From the NCBI GenBank assembly GCA_021798985.1, contig JAJZBI010000035.1, positions 1 to 33,603 of the forward strand: a stretch of 33,603 nucleotides of DNA. Direction: 5' to 3'. The notes under the pieces are model-generated. The model searched no databases. It saw nothing but the letters and a program-made list of their open reading frames with translations, and had not been told where the DNA came from. Both the position numbers and the translations under genes were made by a program. The DNA is from Actinomycetes bacterium (lineage in GTDB: Bacteria; Actinomycetota; Acidimicrobiia; Acidimicrobiales; Bog-793). Positions 7,937 through 15,601 of this stretch are shown here, piece by piece; the first letter of the stretch is position 1; the number at the start of each line of letters is the position of its first letter.

Positions 7937-9442
7937 ATGGCGAATCCGATGCGGACGCTGCTCGTGCACCCGAGCACCTTGATGTACTCCGAGCTCTACC
8001 TGCGCCTCGAGCCGCTCGGTCTCGAGCGCGTGGCGGCGGCGGTGCGCGCCGCCGGGCACCCCGTGGCCATGGTGGACCTGCAGGTGTACTCACCCGAGGA
8101 GCTCTGGGAGACCTTCGAGCGCTTCCGACCCGACGCGGTCGGCTTCAGCCTCAACTACCTCGCGAACGTGCCCGAGGTGATCGACCTCGCCAAGTCGGTC
8201 AAGGCCCGCCGTCCCGACTGCGTGGTCTTCGTCGGGGGCCACAGCGTCTCGTTCATCGCCGAGCACGTGCTTGACGAGGCGAATGGGGCGATTGACGTGA
8301 TCCTTCGCGGCGAGGGCGAGCTCGCCGCCCCGGCACTGCTCGCCGCGGCACGCGACGGCGCCTATCGCGAGGTGCCCGGGGCCGTCACCGGCGACGGGCT
8401 CGGTCCGCCGCCCAAGGCGGCCGAGCACCTCGACGACGTCCTGCCAGCACGCGATCTCGGGGGTCGCCGCCGCCGCTATTTCATCGGCGTCCTCGACCCG
8501 GCGGCGTCGGTCGAGTTCTCGCGCGGCTGTCCTTGGGACTGCTCGTTCTGCAGCGCCTGGACGTTCTATGGGCGCAGCTACCGCCGCCTTCCGGCCGAGG
8601 CAGCCGCCGAGGACCTCGCACGGGTGCGCGAGCGGGGCGTGTTCTTAGTCGACGACGTCGCCTTCATCCATCCAAGCGACGGCTTTGAGATCGGCCAGGC
8701 GATCGAGCGCCGGGGCATCAAGAAGCAATTCTACCTCGAGACGCGCTGCGACGTCCTCGTGCGCAACGAGGAGGTGTTCGCGTACTGGCGCCGGCTCGGG
8801 CTCACCTACATGTTCCTTGGCATCGAGTCGCTGACGAGTGAGGGACTCGAGGCCTACCGCAAGCGCTCAAGCACCGACGTCAACGCCAAGGCGCTCGAGG
8901 TCGCGCGGCGGCTCGGCATCACCGTCGCGATCAACCTGATCGCGGATCCCGACTGGGACGAGCGCCAGTTCGAACGCGTCCGCCGCTGGGCGCTCGAGGT
9001 ACCCGAGATCGTGCATCTCACCGTGCAGACGCCCTATCCAGGAACCGAGACCTGGCTTACCGAGGCCCGCCGGCTGACGACGCGGGACTACCGCCTCTTT
9101 GACGTGCAGCACGCCGTACTCCCGACGCGCCTTCCGCTCGAGCGCTTCTACGCCGAGCTCGTCACGACCCAGTCGGTGCTCGCCCGCAAGCACCTCGGGG
9201 TCGCGGCGCTCAGCGAGACGCTCGGCATCGCCGCCAACCACTTGCTCCACGGCCAGACCAACTTCCTTCGGATGCTGTGGAAGTTCCCGAGCGTCTACAA
9301 CGCCAAGCGCCAGCTCGCCGACCACTACGCGCCCACCCACTACGAGCTGCCCGAGCCGCCACCGGCCGTCAGCGCCCCGGCGCGCGAGGACCTCTACGTG
9401 CACGTGCCGGCGCGCCTCGCGCGCCGCAGCGCCGCGAGCTGA
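7937..9442 (+). CDS. hpnR: Hopanoid C-3 methylase HpnR (B12-binding radical SAM protein)
   Basis: 501 residues. An N-terminal B12-binding Rossmann domain (about 1-150, starting MRTLLVHPSTLMYSELYLRL) is followed by a radical SAM barrel with the [4Fe-4S] motif C198-x3-C202-x2-C205 in RGCPWDCSFCSAWTFYGRSY. Stretches such as VGFSLNYLANVPEVIDLAKS, FLVDDVAFIH, LIADPDWDE and LFDVQHAVLPTRLPL match what I know of HpnR, which methylates C-3 of hopanoid ring A using SAM and cobalamin at the membrane. The start may instead be ATG 7949, which aligns better with the usual MK.LLVHPS opening. No squalene-hopene cyclase or other hpn gene is nearby. The family is secure as B12-radical SAM; HpnR itself is recognised by memory of the sequence. 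Confidence 0.8.
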   Translation: MANPMRTLLVHPSTLMYSELYLRLEPLGLERVAAAVRAAGHPVAMVDLQVYSPEELWETFERFRPDAVGFSLNYLANVPEVIDLAKSVKARRPDCVVFVGGHSVSFIAEHVLDEANGAIDVILRGEGELAAPALLAAARDGAYREVPGAVTGDGLGPPPKAAEHLDDVLPARDLGGRRRRYFIGVLDPAASVEFSRGCPWDCSFCSAWTFYGRSYRRLPAEAAAEDLARVRERGVFLVDDVAFIHPSDGFEIGQAIERRGIKKQFYLETRCDVLVRNEEVFAYWRRLGLTYMFLGIESLTSEGLEAYRKRSSTDVNAKALEVARRLGITVAINLIADPDWDERQFERVRRWALEVPEIVHLTVQTPYPGTETWLTEARRLTTRDYRLFDVQHAVLPTRLPLERFYAELVTTQSVLARKHLGVAALSETLGIAANHLLHGQTNFLRMLWKFPSVYNAKRQLADHYAPTHYELPEPPPAVSAPAREDLYVHVPARLARRSAAS

Positions 9443-9451
9443 GGCCGCGAT

Positions 9452-9470
9452 CCCGGCGCGCCGCGCCGGG
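9452..9470. terminator. GC-rich inverted repeat downstream of hpnR
   Basis: CCCGGCGCG and CGCGCCGGG form a near-perfect palindrome at 9452-9470, ten bases after the hpnR stop. No T-tract follows, so termination is only plausible. Confidence 0.35.
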
Positions 9471-9525
9471 CGGCATCGGTGTCGAGCGCGGCCCGTCGCG
9501 CTCAAGCGTCGCGCCCCGGTGCCGT

Positions 9526-9543
9526 TAGATATACACAAGCTGA
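9526..9543 (+). promoter_or_regulatory. Candidate promoter -10 region of the MFS exporter gene
   Basis: TAGATATACA (9526-9535) is the most AT-rich -10-like patch in this part of the window. TATACA ends eight bases before GTG 9544, so a leaderless transcript from that GTG, or a ~40-nt leader before ATG 9583, would both fit. Confidence 0.45.
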
Positions 9544-11004
9544 GTGACACAAACCTTCCCCTGGCGCGACGAGTCGGTTAGCATGTCTCACCAAATGACG
9601 CTCCCCAGCCCTCGCCGGCCGGCACCCGCGGGCGAAGCGCGGGGCGTCCCGCGGATCGCCATCTTCTTGATCGTCTCGATGGCGCTGTTCATGTCTGCGG
9701 TGGACGGCACCATCGTCGCCACCGGCCTGCCGACCGTTGGGCACGCCTTGCACGTGCGGCTCAACTGGACGAGCTGGACGATCACCGCCTACCAGCTCGG
9801 CCTCGTCGTGGCGATGCCGCTTGCCGGGCGCCTCGCCGACCGGCTCGGTCGAAAGCGCGTCTTCCTTGCCGCGGCGGCGGTCTTCTCCCTCTCCTCGCTG
9901 GCGTGCGGCTTCAGCCACTCCATCGCCTGGCTGATCGCCTTTCGCGTCATCCAGGCGCTCGGCGGCGGTGCCTTCGTGCCGGCGGCCACCGGCATCGTCT
10001 CTGACGTCTACGGCGAGCGGCGCAGCCAGGCGCTCGGGCTGTTCTCGAGCATCTTCCCTCTCGGGGCGCTCGTCGGCCCCATCCTTGGCGGCGTGATCAT
10101 CGCCGAGTGGTCCTGGCGGGGGATCTTCCTTGTCAACGTGCCGATCGCGGCATTGTTCGGTCTGTTGGGAGTGCGCTACCTGCCGCACAGCGAGCCCCAG
10201 GCGAACGGTCGCATGGACCTCGTCGGCGCGGCGCTGCTCGGCGCCACGGTCCTCGGCGTGATGCTCGGGATCACCGCCCTCGGCGATCCCGGCACCCGAC
10301 TCTTCTCGCTCGCCGACCTCGGCCCGGGTCTGATCGGCGTCGGCTCGGGCGTCGCCTTGTTTTACCGTTGCGCCCGCCACGACGACCCGGTGATCCCGAT
10401 CGCGCTCTTGCGCGAGCGGAGCTTCGCGGCGATGAACGGGATCAACTTCGTGTGGGGCGCGTGCGCGATCGGCTTCGGCTCCCTCGTCCCGGTCTTTGCC
10501 GAGGACCGCTTCGGGATGCGCCCGCTGGCGGCCGGCACCTTGCTCACCGCCCGGGCGCTCGGCGAGATCGGCGTGGCCGCCCTGGCGTCGATCTTCATCC
10601 GCCGGACCGGCTACCGCATGCCGATGGTCGTCGGCTTCAGCCTGATCGCCGCCGGCCTGGCGCTGATCGCGGTCCGCCCGATCGGCCTGTCGCCCTATGC
10701 CTGGCTCGCCCTCGGCGCGGCGCTGACCGGGCTCGGGACGGGCGCATCCGCACCGGCTGCCAACAACGCCACCTTGCAGCTCGCCCCCGACGACATCGGC
10801 GCGCTCGCCGGCCTGCGCGGCGCCGCACGCCAGGCGGGAGCGATCATCGCCGTGGCGCTCACGACCTCGCTCGTCTCGCGCAGCGGCGCCCACCTCGCGA
10901 CGCTCGGCCACGCCTTCTTCGTGCTCGCTGCGCTGTTGATGCTCGTCACCCCGCTCGTCGGCATCGTTCCGAACACCGACGAGGAGCTGGCGACGGCGCT
11001 GTGA
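9544..11004 (+). CDS. MFS drug exporter, DHA2 (EmrB/QacA) family
   Basis: A polytopic membrane protein of 486 residues (473 if ATG 9583 is the start). After a short Pro-rich cytoplasmic tail the first helix leads into SAVDGTIVATGLPTVGHAL, the DHA2 motif 'D.TIV..ALP.I'. The motif-A loop GRLADRLGRKRVFL and the motif-C-like helix ALVGPILGGVI follow, and regularly spaced hydrophobic helices run to the end. DHA2 proteins export drugs or metabolites in exchange for protons. I list GTG 9544 because it sits eight bases after a strong -10 box; ATG 9583 has only a weak ribosome-binding site, so neither start is certain. It ends 12 bp from the convergent FAD/Fe-S dehydrogenase gene. The substrate is unknown. 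Confidence 0.85.
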   Translation: MTQTFPWRDESVSMSHQMTLPSPRRPAPAGEARGVPRIAIFLIVSMALFMSAVDGTIVATGLPTVGHALHVRLNWTSWTITAYQLGLVVAMPLAGRLADRLGRKRVFLAAAAVFSLSSLACGFSHSIAWLIAFRVIQALGGGAFVPAATGIVSDVYGERRSQALGLFSSIFPLGALVGPILGGVIIAEWSWRGIFLVNVPIAALFGLLGVRYLPHSEPQANGRMDLVGAALLGATVLGVMLGITALGDPGTRLFSLADLGPGLIGVGSGVALFYRCARHDDPVIPIALLRERSFAAMNGINFVWGACAIGFGSLVPVFAEDRFGMRPLAAGTLLTARALGEIGVAALASIFIRRTGYRMPMVVGFSLIAAGLALIAVRPIGLSPYAWLALGAALTGLGTGASAPAANNATLQLAPDDIGALAGLRGAARQAGAIIAVALTTSLVSRSGAHLATLGHAFFVLAALLMLVTPLVGIVPNTDEELATAL

Positions 11005-11016
11005 GGCCGCCCCGCC

Positions 11017-13908
11017 TCAGCTCGAAGCGGGCGCCCTCAGCTCGCTGAGCAACAGCTCGGCGAGCGTCGTCCCGCTACGGCCCTCGAGCTGGCTGGCCTG
11101 GGTGATGCAGCTGAAGCCGTCGATCACGACCGGCGTGTCCGGGTCGAGGCCGCGCAGCGCCGGGAGGAACTTCCCCTCGGCGATCGTGCGCGAGACCGCG
11201 TCGTGTCCGGCGTGGAAGCCGAAGGAGCCGGCGAGCCCGCAGCAGCCGGCATCGAGCATCTGGACGGCAAAGCCCCAGCCGGAAAGGACCTGTTGTTCGG
11301 CGCTCATGCCGACGATCGCGCGCTGGTGGCAGTGCGGGTGCACCGCCACTTTGCGAGACGGCGTCGGGGGCGGCTGATCGAGGCTGGCGCCGTGCGGCCC
11401 GCGGTCGGTCGCCACGAGGTGCTCGGCGAGGCTGCGCGCCAGCGAGGCGAGCTTGGCGGCGCGGGGATCCTCGGGGAGCAGGTTCGGGAGCTCGTCGCGG
11501 AAGGTGGCGAGGCAGCTCGGCTCCAGCACGACCACCGGCGTGCCGGCGGCGATCGCCGGGGCGAGCACGTCGAGGACGCGCTGGAGGGTCCGGCGCGCCA
11601 GGGCGAGCATCCCGCTGTCATACAGCGGCCGGCCGCAGCACGCCCAGCGCTCGGGGACGCTGACGGTGTCGCCGAGACGCTCCAGGAGCTCGATCGCGGC
11701 CTCGGCGCGCGCCGGCAGGTAATCGTCGCTGAAGGTGTCGAGCCACAGCACGACCGAGCCGGCGGCACCCTTGCGCTGGCGCAGCGACGGACGGCGCCGC
11801 GCCGCACGGCGCGCGAAGCGGGGGGCGGGCCGGGTGGTGGTGATCCCCGACAGCGCCCGGGCGCGCCGGCCGAGCGCGTGCTCGCCGAGCACGGCGTTCG
11901 CCAGCCGGGGGACCGTACTCGCCGGCCGGGCGAGCCAGGGCAGCAAGCTGAGGAGGTAGGAGGCGAGTGGCCGGAGCTTGCGGGCGTAGTAATGGGACAA
12001 GAACTCGGCTTTGTAGGTCGCCATGTCCACGTGGGTGGGGCAGTCGCTCACGCAGCCCTTGCAGGAAAGGCACAGGTCCAGTGCCTCAAAGACGTGCTCG
12101 TTGTTCCAGCTGGCGGGCGTCGTGTCGCCCTGGAACATCTCGACGAGCAGCTTCGCCCGCCCCCGCGTCGAGTGCCGCTCGTCCAAGGTGGCCCGATACG
12201 AGGGGCACATCACGCCGGTCTTGTCCTGGCGGCAGCGCCCGACCCCGACGCAGCGCTCGGCTGCCTTCTGCAAGCTCGCGTGGTCGTCGCGGAGCGCGAA
12301 GGTCGTCTTGCCGAGCGAGACCTCGCGGTAGTGGGGGCCGAAGTGCAGGTCTTCGTCGAGCGGCCGGGCGTGCACGACCCGGCCCGGGTTCATCTTGGCG
12401 TCGGGATCGAAGATCTCCTTGAAGCGCCCGAAGTGGCCGACGAGCTCGGGGCCGAACATCTTCTCGAGCAGCTCGCCGCGCGCCTGGCCGTCGCCGTGCT
12501 CGCCCGACAGCGAGCCGCCGAGCGATACGCACAGCTCGGCGGCGGACTCCACATAGGCGCGGTAGTTGGCGACCCCGGCGGGGCTCGAGAAGTCAAAGGG
12601 CTGGCGCGTGTGCACGCACCCCTCGCCAAAATGCCCATACCAGGCGCCGGAGTAGCCGTGCCGTTCCCAGAGCCGCTCGATGCCTCGCAGGTACTCCCCA
12701 AGCCGCTCGGGCGGCACGGCCGCGTCCTCCCAACCCTCCCGGTTGGGCGGCTGGCCCGGCGGGCGGGCGGTTGCGCCGAGACCCGACTCGCGGATGCGCC
12801 ACACCGCGGCCTGGTCTGCCGGGTCGCTGAAGATGGCCGCCTCGCCGCCGCGATGTGCCGCCGCGACGCGCCGTGCCAGCGCGTCGGCCTCGTCGGGGTC
12901 GTCGGCACCGACCTCGGCGAGCAGCCAGCCGGCGCCGGCGGGCAACAGGGCGAGGTTCGCCACGTTCAGGTTCGACCGGCGCATCTGACGGGTGAGCGTG
13001 TCGTCGATGCCCTCGAGGCCGAGCAGCGGCAACTCCAACAGCTCGGGGACGGCGTCGGCGGCGGCGAGCACGTCGGAGAACGAAAGGACTACGAGGCGGC
13101 GGTGCCGGGGGCTCTCGACGAGCTGGAGGGTCGCCTCGAGCACGACGGCGCAGGTGGACTCCGTGCCGACGAGGGCGCGGGCGAGATGCGGCCCGCCGTC
13201 GCGCACGAGATCGTCGAGGTTGTAGCCCGAGACGCGCCGGCGCAGCGTCGGGAAGCGCTCGGCGACGAGCGCCCGGCTCGCGACGGCCAGCTCGGCGAGC
13301 TCGCGGTGGATGCGCCCGACCTCGCCGGAGGCCGCAGCGCGGCGGGCGAGCTCGTCGCTCGAGATCGCCCCGAGCTCGAGCCGCGTGCCGCGGTAGGTGA
13401 GGACGTCCAGGCGCTCGACGTTGTCGACCGTCTTGCCGGCGTAGATCCCATGGGTTCCACAGGAGTTGTTGCCGATCATCCCCCCGAGGGTGCACCAGGC
13501 GTGCGTGGCCGGGTCGGGCCCGAAGGTCAGGCCGTGGCGTTCCGCCGCGGCCCGCAGGTCGTCCAGGACGACGCCGGGTTGGACCCGGGCGATGCGCCGC
13601 TCGGGGTCGATCTCGACGATGCGGTTGAGGTGGCGCCCAGTGTCGAGGACCACGGCCTCGTTGCAGCCCTGCCCGGCGAGGCTCGTCCCGCCGCCGCGCA
13701 TGAGCACGGGCGCGCCGGCCTCCTTGCAGCACGCCACCGCGGCGACGAGGTCATCGGGGTCGGCCGGATAGGCGACCCCGAGCGGCACGTGGCGGTAGTT
13801 CGAGGAGTCGGTGGCATAGATGGCGCGGGTCCCGCCGTCAAAGCGCACCTCGCCGCGCAGCGCGCCGCGCAGGGATGCCTCGAGCTGTCGCCGATCGGAC
13901 TCCTCCAT
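11017..13908 (-). CDS. FAD-binding and [4Fe-4S] 2-hydroxyacid dehydrogenase (YdiJ / D-lactate dehydrogenase-like, GlcD-GlcF fusion)
   Basis: 963 residues. The N-terminal half is a PCMH-type FAD domain (RGGGTSLAGQG at 71-81, LGGMIGNNSCGTHGIYAGKT at 141-160) with a following FAD-oxidase C-domain. The C-terminal half has two cluster-binding regions, CVGVGRC...GVMCPSY from about residue 553 and CLSCKGCVSDCP from about 613. Two CCG-type regions follow (HPHCHQ, AGCCGLAGSFG). This fused layout matches E. coli YdiJ (D-2-hydroxyglutarate dehydrogenase) and related D-lactate dehydrogenases, which pass electrons from a 2-hydroxyacid to the respiratory chain; the true substrate is not visible. ATG 13908 is chosen because a TATCGT box lies eight bases upstream. 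An in-frame TTG at 13944 would add 12 residues. Confidence 0.85.
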   Translation of the reverse strand: MEESDRRQLEASLRGALRGEVRFDGGTRAIYATDSSNYRHVPLGVAYPADPDDLVAAVACCKEAGAPVLMRGGGTSLAGQGCNEAVVLDTGRHLNRIVEIDPERRIARVQPGVVLDDLRAAAERHGLTFGPDPATHAWCTLGGMIGNNSCGTHGIYAGKTVDNVERLDVLTYRGTRLELGAISSDELARRAAASGEVGRIHRELAELAVASRALVAERFPTLRRRVSGYNLDDLVRDGGPHLARALVGTESTCAVVLEATLQLVESPRHRRLVVLSFSDVLAAADAVPELLELPLLGLEGIDDTLTRQMRRSNLNVANLALLPAGAGWLLAEVGADDPDEADALARRVAAAHRGGEAAIFSDPADQAAVWRIRESGLGATARPPGQPPNREGWEDAAVPPERLGEYLRGIERLWERHGYSGAWYGHFGEGCVHTRQPFDFSSPAGVANYRAYVESAAELCVSLGGSLSGEHGDGQARGELLEKMFGPELVGHFGRFKEIFDPDAKMNPGRVVHARPLDEDLHFGPHYREVSLGKTTFALRDDHASLQKAAERCVGVGRCRQDKTGVMCPSYRATLDERHSTRGRAKLLVEMFQGDTTPASWNNEHVFEALDLCLSCKGCVSDCPTHVDMATYKAEFLSHYYARKLRPLASYLLSLLPWLARPASTVPRLANAVLGEHALGRRARALSGITTTRPAPRFARRAARRRPSLRQRKGAAGSVVLWLDTFSDDYLPARAEAAIELLERLGDTVSVPERWACCGRPLYDSGMLALARRTLQRVLDVLAPAIAAGTPVVVLEPSCLATFRDELPNLLPEDPRAAKLASLARSLAEHLVATDRGPHGASLDQPPPTPSRKVAVHPHCHQRAIVGMSAEQQVLSGWGFAVQMLDAGCCGLAGSFGFHAGHDAVSRTIAEGKFLPALRGLDPDTPVVIDGFSCITQASQLEGRSGTTLAELLLSELRAPASS

Positions 13909-13922
13909 GTCGACGCACGATA
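13909..13922 (-). promoter_or_regulatory. Candidate -10 box for leaderless transcription of the FAD/Fe-S dehydrogenase
   Basis: On the minus strand TATCGT (13922-13917) ends eight bases before ATG 13908, with no Shine-Dalgarno sequence between. It lies between this gene and the TraR/DksA-like gene upstream, so the dehydrogenase could be transcribed on its own. Confidence 0.4.
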
Positions 13923-13962
13923 GGCGACGGGAACTTCGCGCCAACAGCTGTGGTGGGGACGC

Positions 13963-14328
13963 TCAGGCCCGGTCGGCCTCGACCTGGTGGGCGGCGCAGC
14001 GCCGCGTGGCGGGCATCGCCTCGAGCCGTTCGGGCGGGATCGGTTCGCCGTCGACCTCGCAGCGGCCATAGGTGCCGTCCTCGACGCGCCCGATTGCGGC
14101 GCGCACCTCGGCGAGCTCGCTCTCGACCGATTCGGCGATCGCCTGGTCGCGCTCGAGGTCGTGCACCTCGGAGCCGATCTCGGAAGGGTGCTGGTCCAGC
14201 AACGAGAGCTCGCGCTCGACGCCGTACTCTTCGTCGAGCAGGTCCTGGGAGATGTTGGCGCGCAGCGCTTCGAGGCGGGCGAGCTCGTCTTGGAGCCGCC
14301 CGAGCGCGTGGTGTTGATCGAGCGTCAT
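13963..14328 (-). CDS. TraR/DksA-like protein with a variant zinc site
   Basis: 121 residues from ATG 14328. The N-terminal two thirds are a charged helical hairpin (about 1-80, many Leu/Glu/Arg heptads), and the C-terminus has the TraR/DksA motif YGRCEVDGEPIPPERLEA followed by a downstream CAAH. Classic DksA uses four cysteines; here the pattern is C-x2-D...C-x2-H, so zinc, if bound, would have Cys/Asp/Cys/His ligands. The coiled-coil tip 'VESELAEVRAAIGRVEDGTYG' is of the usual kind. Family members act in the RNA polymerase secondary channel or are of unknown role in actinobacteria. It lies in the same direction as the FAD dehydrogenase, with a hairpin separating it from glnII upstream. Confidence 0.8.
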   Translation of the reverse strand: MTLDQHHALGRLQDELARLEALRANISQDLLDEEYGVERELSLLDQHPSEIGSEVHDLERDQAIAESVESELAEVRAAIGRVEDGTYGRCEVDGEPIPPERLEAMPATRRCAAHQVEADRA

Positions 14329-14389
14329 GGGCAACGGACTACCCGCGCCGGGCTCCGCCCACCCCTCGGGCGCCCGTGCCCGGACGCGA

Positions 14390-14418
14390 GACAGCCCCCG
14401 GCACCGCCGGGGGCTGTC
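14390..14418 (-). terminator. Strong hairpin terminator downstream of glnII
   Basis: A perfect 13-bp stem, GACAGCCCCCGGC with GCCGGGGGCTGTC, has a three-base ACC loop and begins 17 bp beyond the glnII stop. There is no T-tract on the minus-strand side, as is common for actinobacterial terminators. Confidence 0.7.
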
Positions 14419-14434
14419 ATCGGTCCGGGGCTGC

Positions 14435-15439
14435 TCAGTCGATCGTCGCCGCCGAGCAGACCGTCTCGGTGATCAAGCGGGCCACGACGTAGGGATCGGC
14501 GTTGGCATTCGGGCGCCGGTCCTCGAGATAGCCCTTCTTGTTCTTCTCGACCTGCCAGGGGATGCGCACCGAGGCACCGCGGTTGGACACGCCGTAGCTG
14601 AAGCGGTCCCACGGCGCCGTCTCGTGCGCGCCGGTCAGGCGGTTGCGGATCCCGTGGCCGTAGTTCTCGATGTGCTCGTCGGCGTTCTTGCCGAGCGCCT
14701 CGCAGGCGGCGACGATGGCGTCGTAGTTCTCCCGCATCAGCTTCGTCGAGAAGTTGGTGTGTGCCCCGGCGCCGTTCCAGTCGCCGGCGACCGGCTTGGC
14801 GTCCAGGCTGACCTGCACGCCGTAGTCCTCGGCGATGCGCGCGAGGAGCCAGCGTGCCAGCCAGATCTGGTCCCCGATCGCCGGCGGGGCGAGCACGCCG
14901 ATCTGGAACTCCCACTGGCCCTTCATCACCTCGGCGTTGGTCCCCTCGATGGACAGGCCGGCGTCGATGCAGGCTTGGGTGTGGCGCTCGACAATGTCGC
15001 GCCCGGCGATGTAGTCGCCGCCGACCGAGCAGTAGTAGGGGCCCTGGGGCGCCGGGAAGCCGACCTCGGGCCAGCCGAGCGGTCGGCCGTCGCGGAAGAA
15101 GGTGTACTCCTGCTCGATCCCGAACATCGGTTCGTGGTCGGCGTAGCGCTTAGCGACCTCGGCGCAGGCGGCCCGGGTGTTCGTCGGGTGCGGCGTGAAG
15201 TCGGTGAGCAGCACCTCGCAGAGCACGAGCACGTTCTTGGCGCCGCGCAATGGGTCCGGCACGATCAGCACGGGGCGCAAGACGCAGTCGGACGCGCTGC
15301 CGGGTGCCTGATTGGTGCTCGAGCCGTCAAAGCCCCAGATGCCCGGCTCTTCGCCGTCTTTCAAGATGTTCGTCTTGCAGCGGAGCATGGGACTCGGCTC
15401 GGTGCCGTCGATCCAGATGTACTCGGCCTGGTAGCTCAC
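14435..15439 (-). CDS. glnII: Glutamine synthetase type II (eukaryote-like GSII)
   Basis: 334 residues, the short length typical of GSII rather than the ~470 of GSI. It makes glutamine from glutamate, ammonia and ATP in the cytoplasm. Diagnostic stretches are GIWGFDGSSTNQAPGSASDC near the N-terminus, FGIEQEYTFF (metal-binding glutamates), EGTNAEVMKGQWEFQIG, and the NGAGAHTNFSTKLMR and RNRLTGAHETAPW loops. The GTG start at 15439 has an excellent AGGAGAAG site and overlaps the stop codon of a 26-codon upstream ORF (GTGA). A T-less terminator hairpin follows the gene. GSII in Streptomyces, Frankia and rhizobia is usually nitrogen-regulated; I could not find a convincing GlnR box upstream. Confidence 0.92.
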   Translation of the reverse strand: MSYQAEYIWIDGTEPSPMLRCKTNILKDGEEPGIWGFDGSSTNQAPGSASDCVLRPVLIVPDPLRGAKNVLVLCEVLLTDFTPHPTNTRAACAEVAKRYADHEPMFGIEQEYTFFRDGRPLGWPEVGFPAPQGPYYCSVGGDYIAGRDIVERHTQACIDAGLSIEGTNAEVMKGQWEFQIGVLAPPAIGDQIWLARWLLARIAEDYGVQVSLDAKPVAGDWNGAGAHTNFSTKLMRENYDAIVAACEALGKNADEHIENYGHGIRNRLTGAHETAPWDRFSYGVSNRGASVRIPWQVEKNKKGYLEDRRPNANADPYVVARLITETVCSAATID

Positions 15440-15516
15440 GGACTTCTCCTACGGTTGAGGGCCGCCCCGGCGCACTGGGCGCAACGCGCTCGGCCAGGTG
15501 GGCTCGCGATGGGCAT
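15436..15516 (-). CDS. Small upstream ORF translationally coupled to glnII (possible leader peptide)
   Basis: ATG 15516 is preceded six bases upstream by GGGAGGAG, one of the best ribosome-binding sites in the window. The 26-codon ORF begins MPIASPPGRARCAQCAG and ends in an Arg-rich tail. Its TGA overlaps the glnII GTG as GTGA, and the glnII ribosome-binding site lies inside its last codons. Ribosomes finishing this ORF would be delivered onto glnII, so it may be a leader that tunes glnII translation. It has a single CxxC pair and no recognised family. It could also be chance, given the high GC content. Confidence 0.5.
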   Translation of the reverse strand: MPIASPPGRARCAQCAGAALNRRRSP

Positions 15517-15601
15517 CGGTCGCTCCTCCCAGCCTTCCAAAAGCGCGTTGCACCGCAGTGTCCGGCATGTAAACGCTGTGTGAATTCCCTGTTCAGTGGC
15601 C
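15517..15601 (-). promoter_or_regulatory. Probable promoter region of the glnII transcript
   Basis: The only AT-richer patch upstream of glnII is at 15566-15587 (CATGTAAACGCTGTGTGAATTC on the plus strand). On the minus strand it contains GAATTCACACAGCGTTTACA. It is the likeliest promoter or operator site, but I cannot assign -10/-35 boxes or a regulator with confidence. Confidence 0.3.

Noticed and set aside
11203-13923. A 906-codon plus-strand frame opposite the FAD/Fe-S dehydrogenase
   Set aside because: High-GC DNA keeps the antisense frame open. The composition is the usual Arg/Gly/Ala-rich shadow, and the minus-strand gene has clear domains and cluster motifs.
15440-15600. GlnR-type operator upstream of glnII
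   Set aside because: GTTTAC occurs once on the minus strand near 15570, but I could not find the regularly spaced second half-sites (GAAAC / GTNAC).
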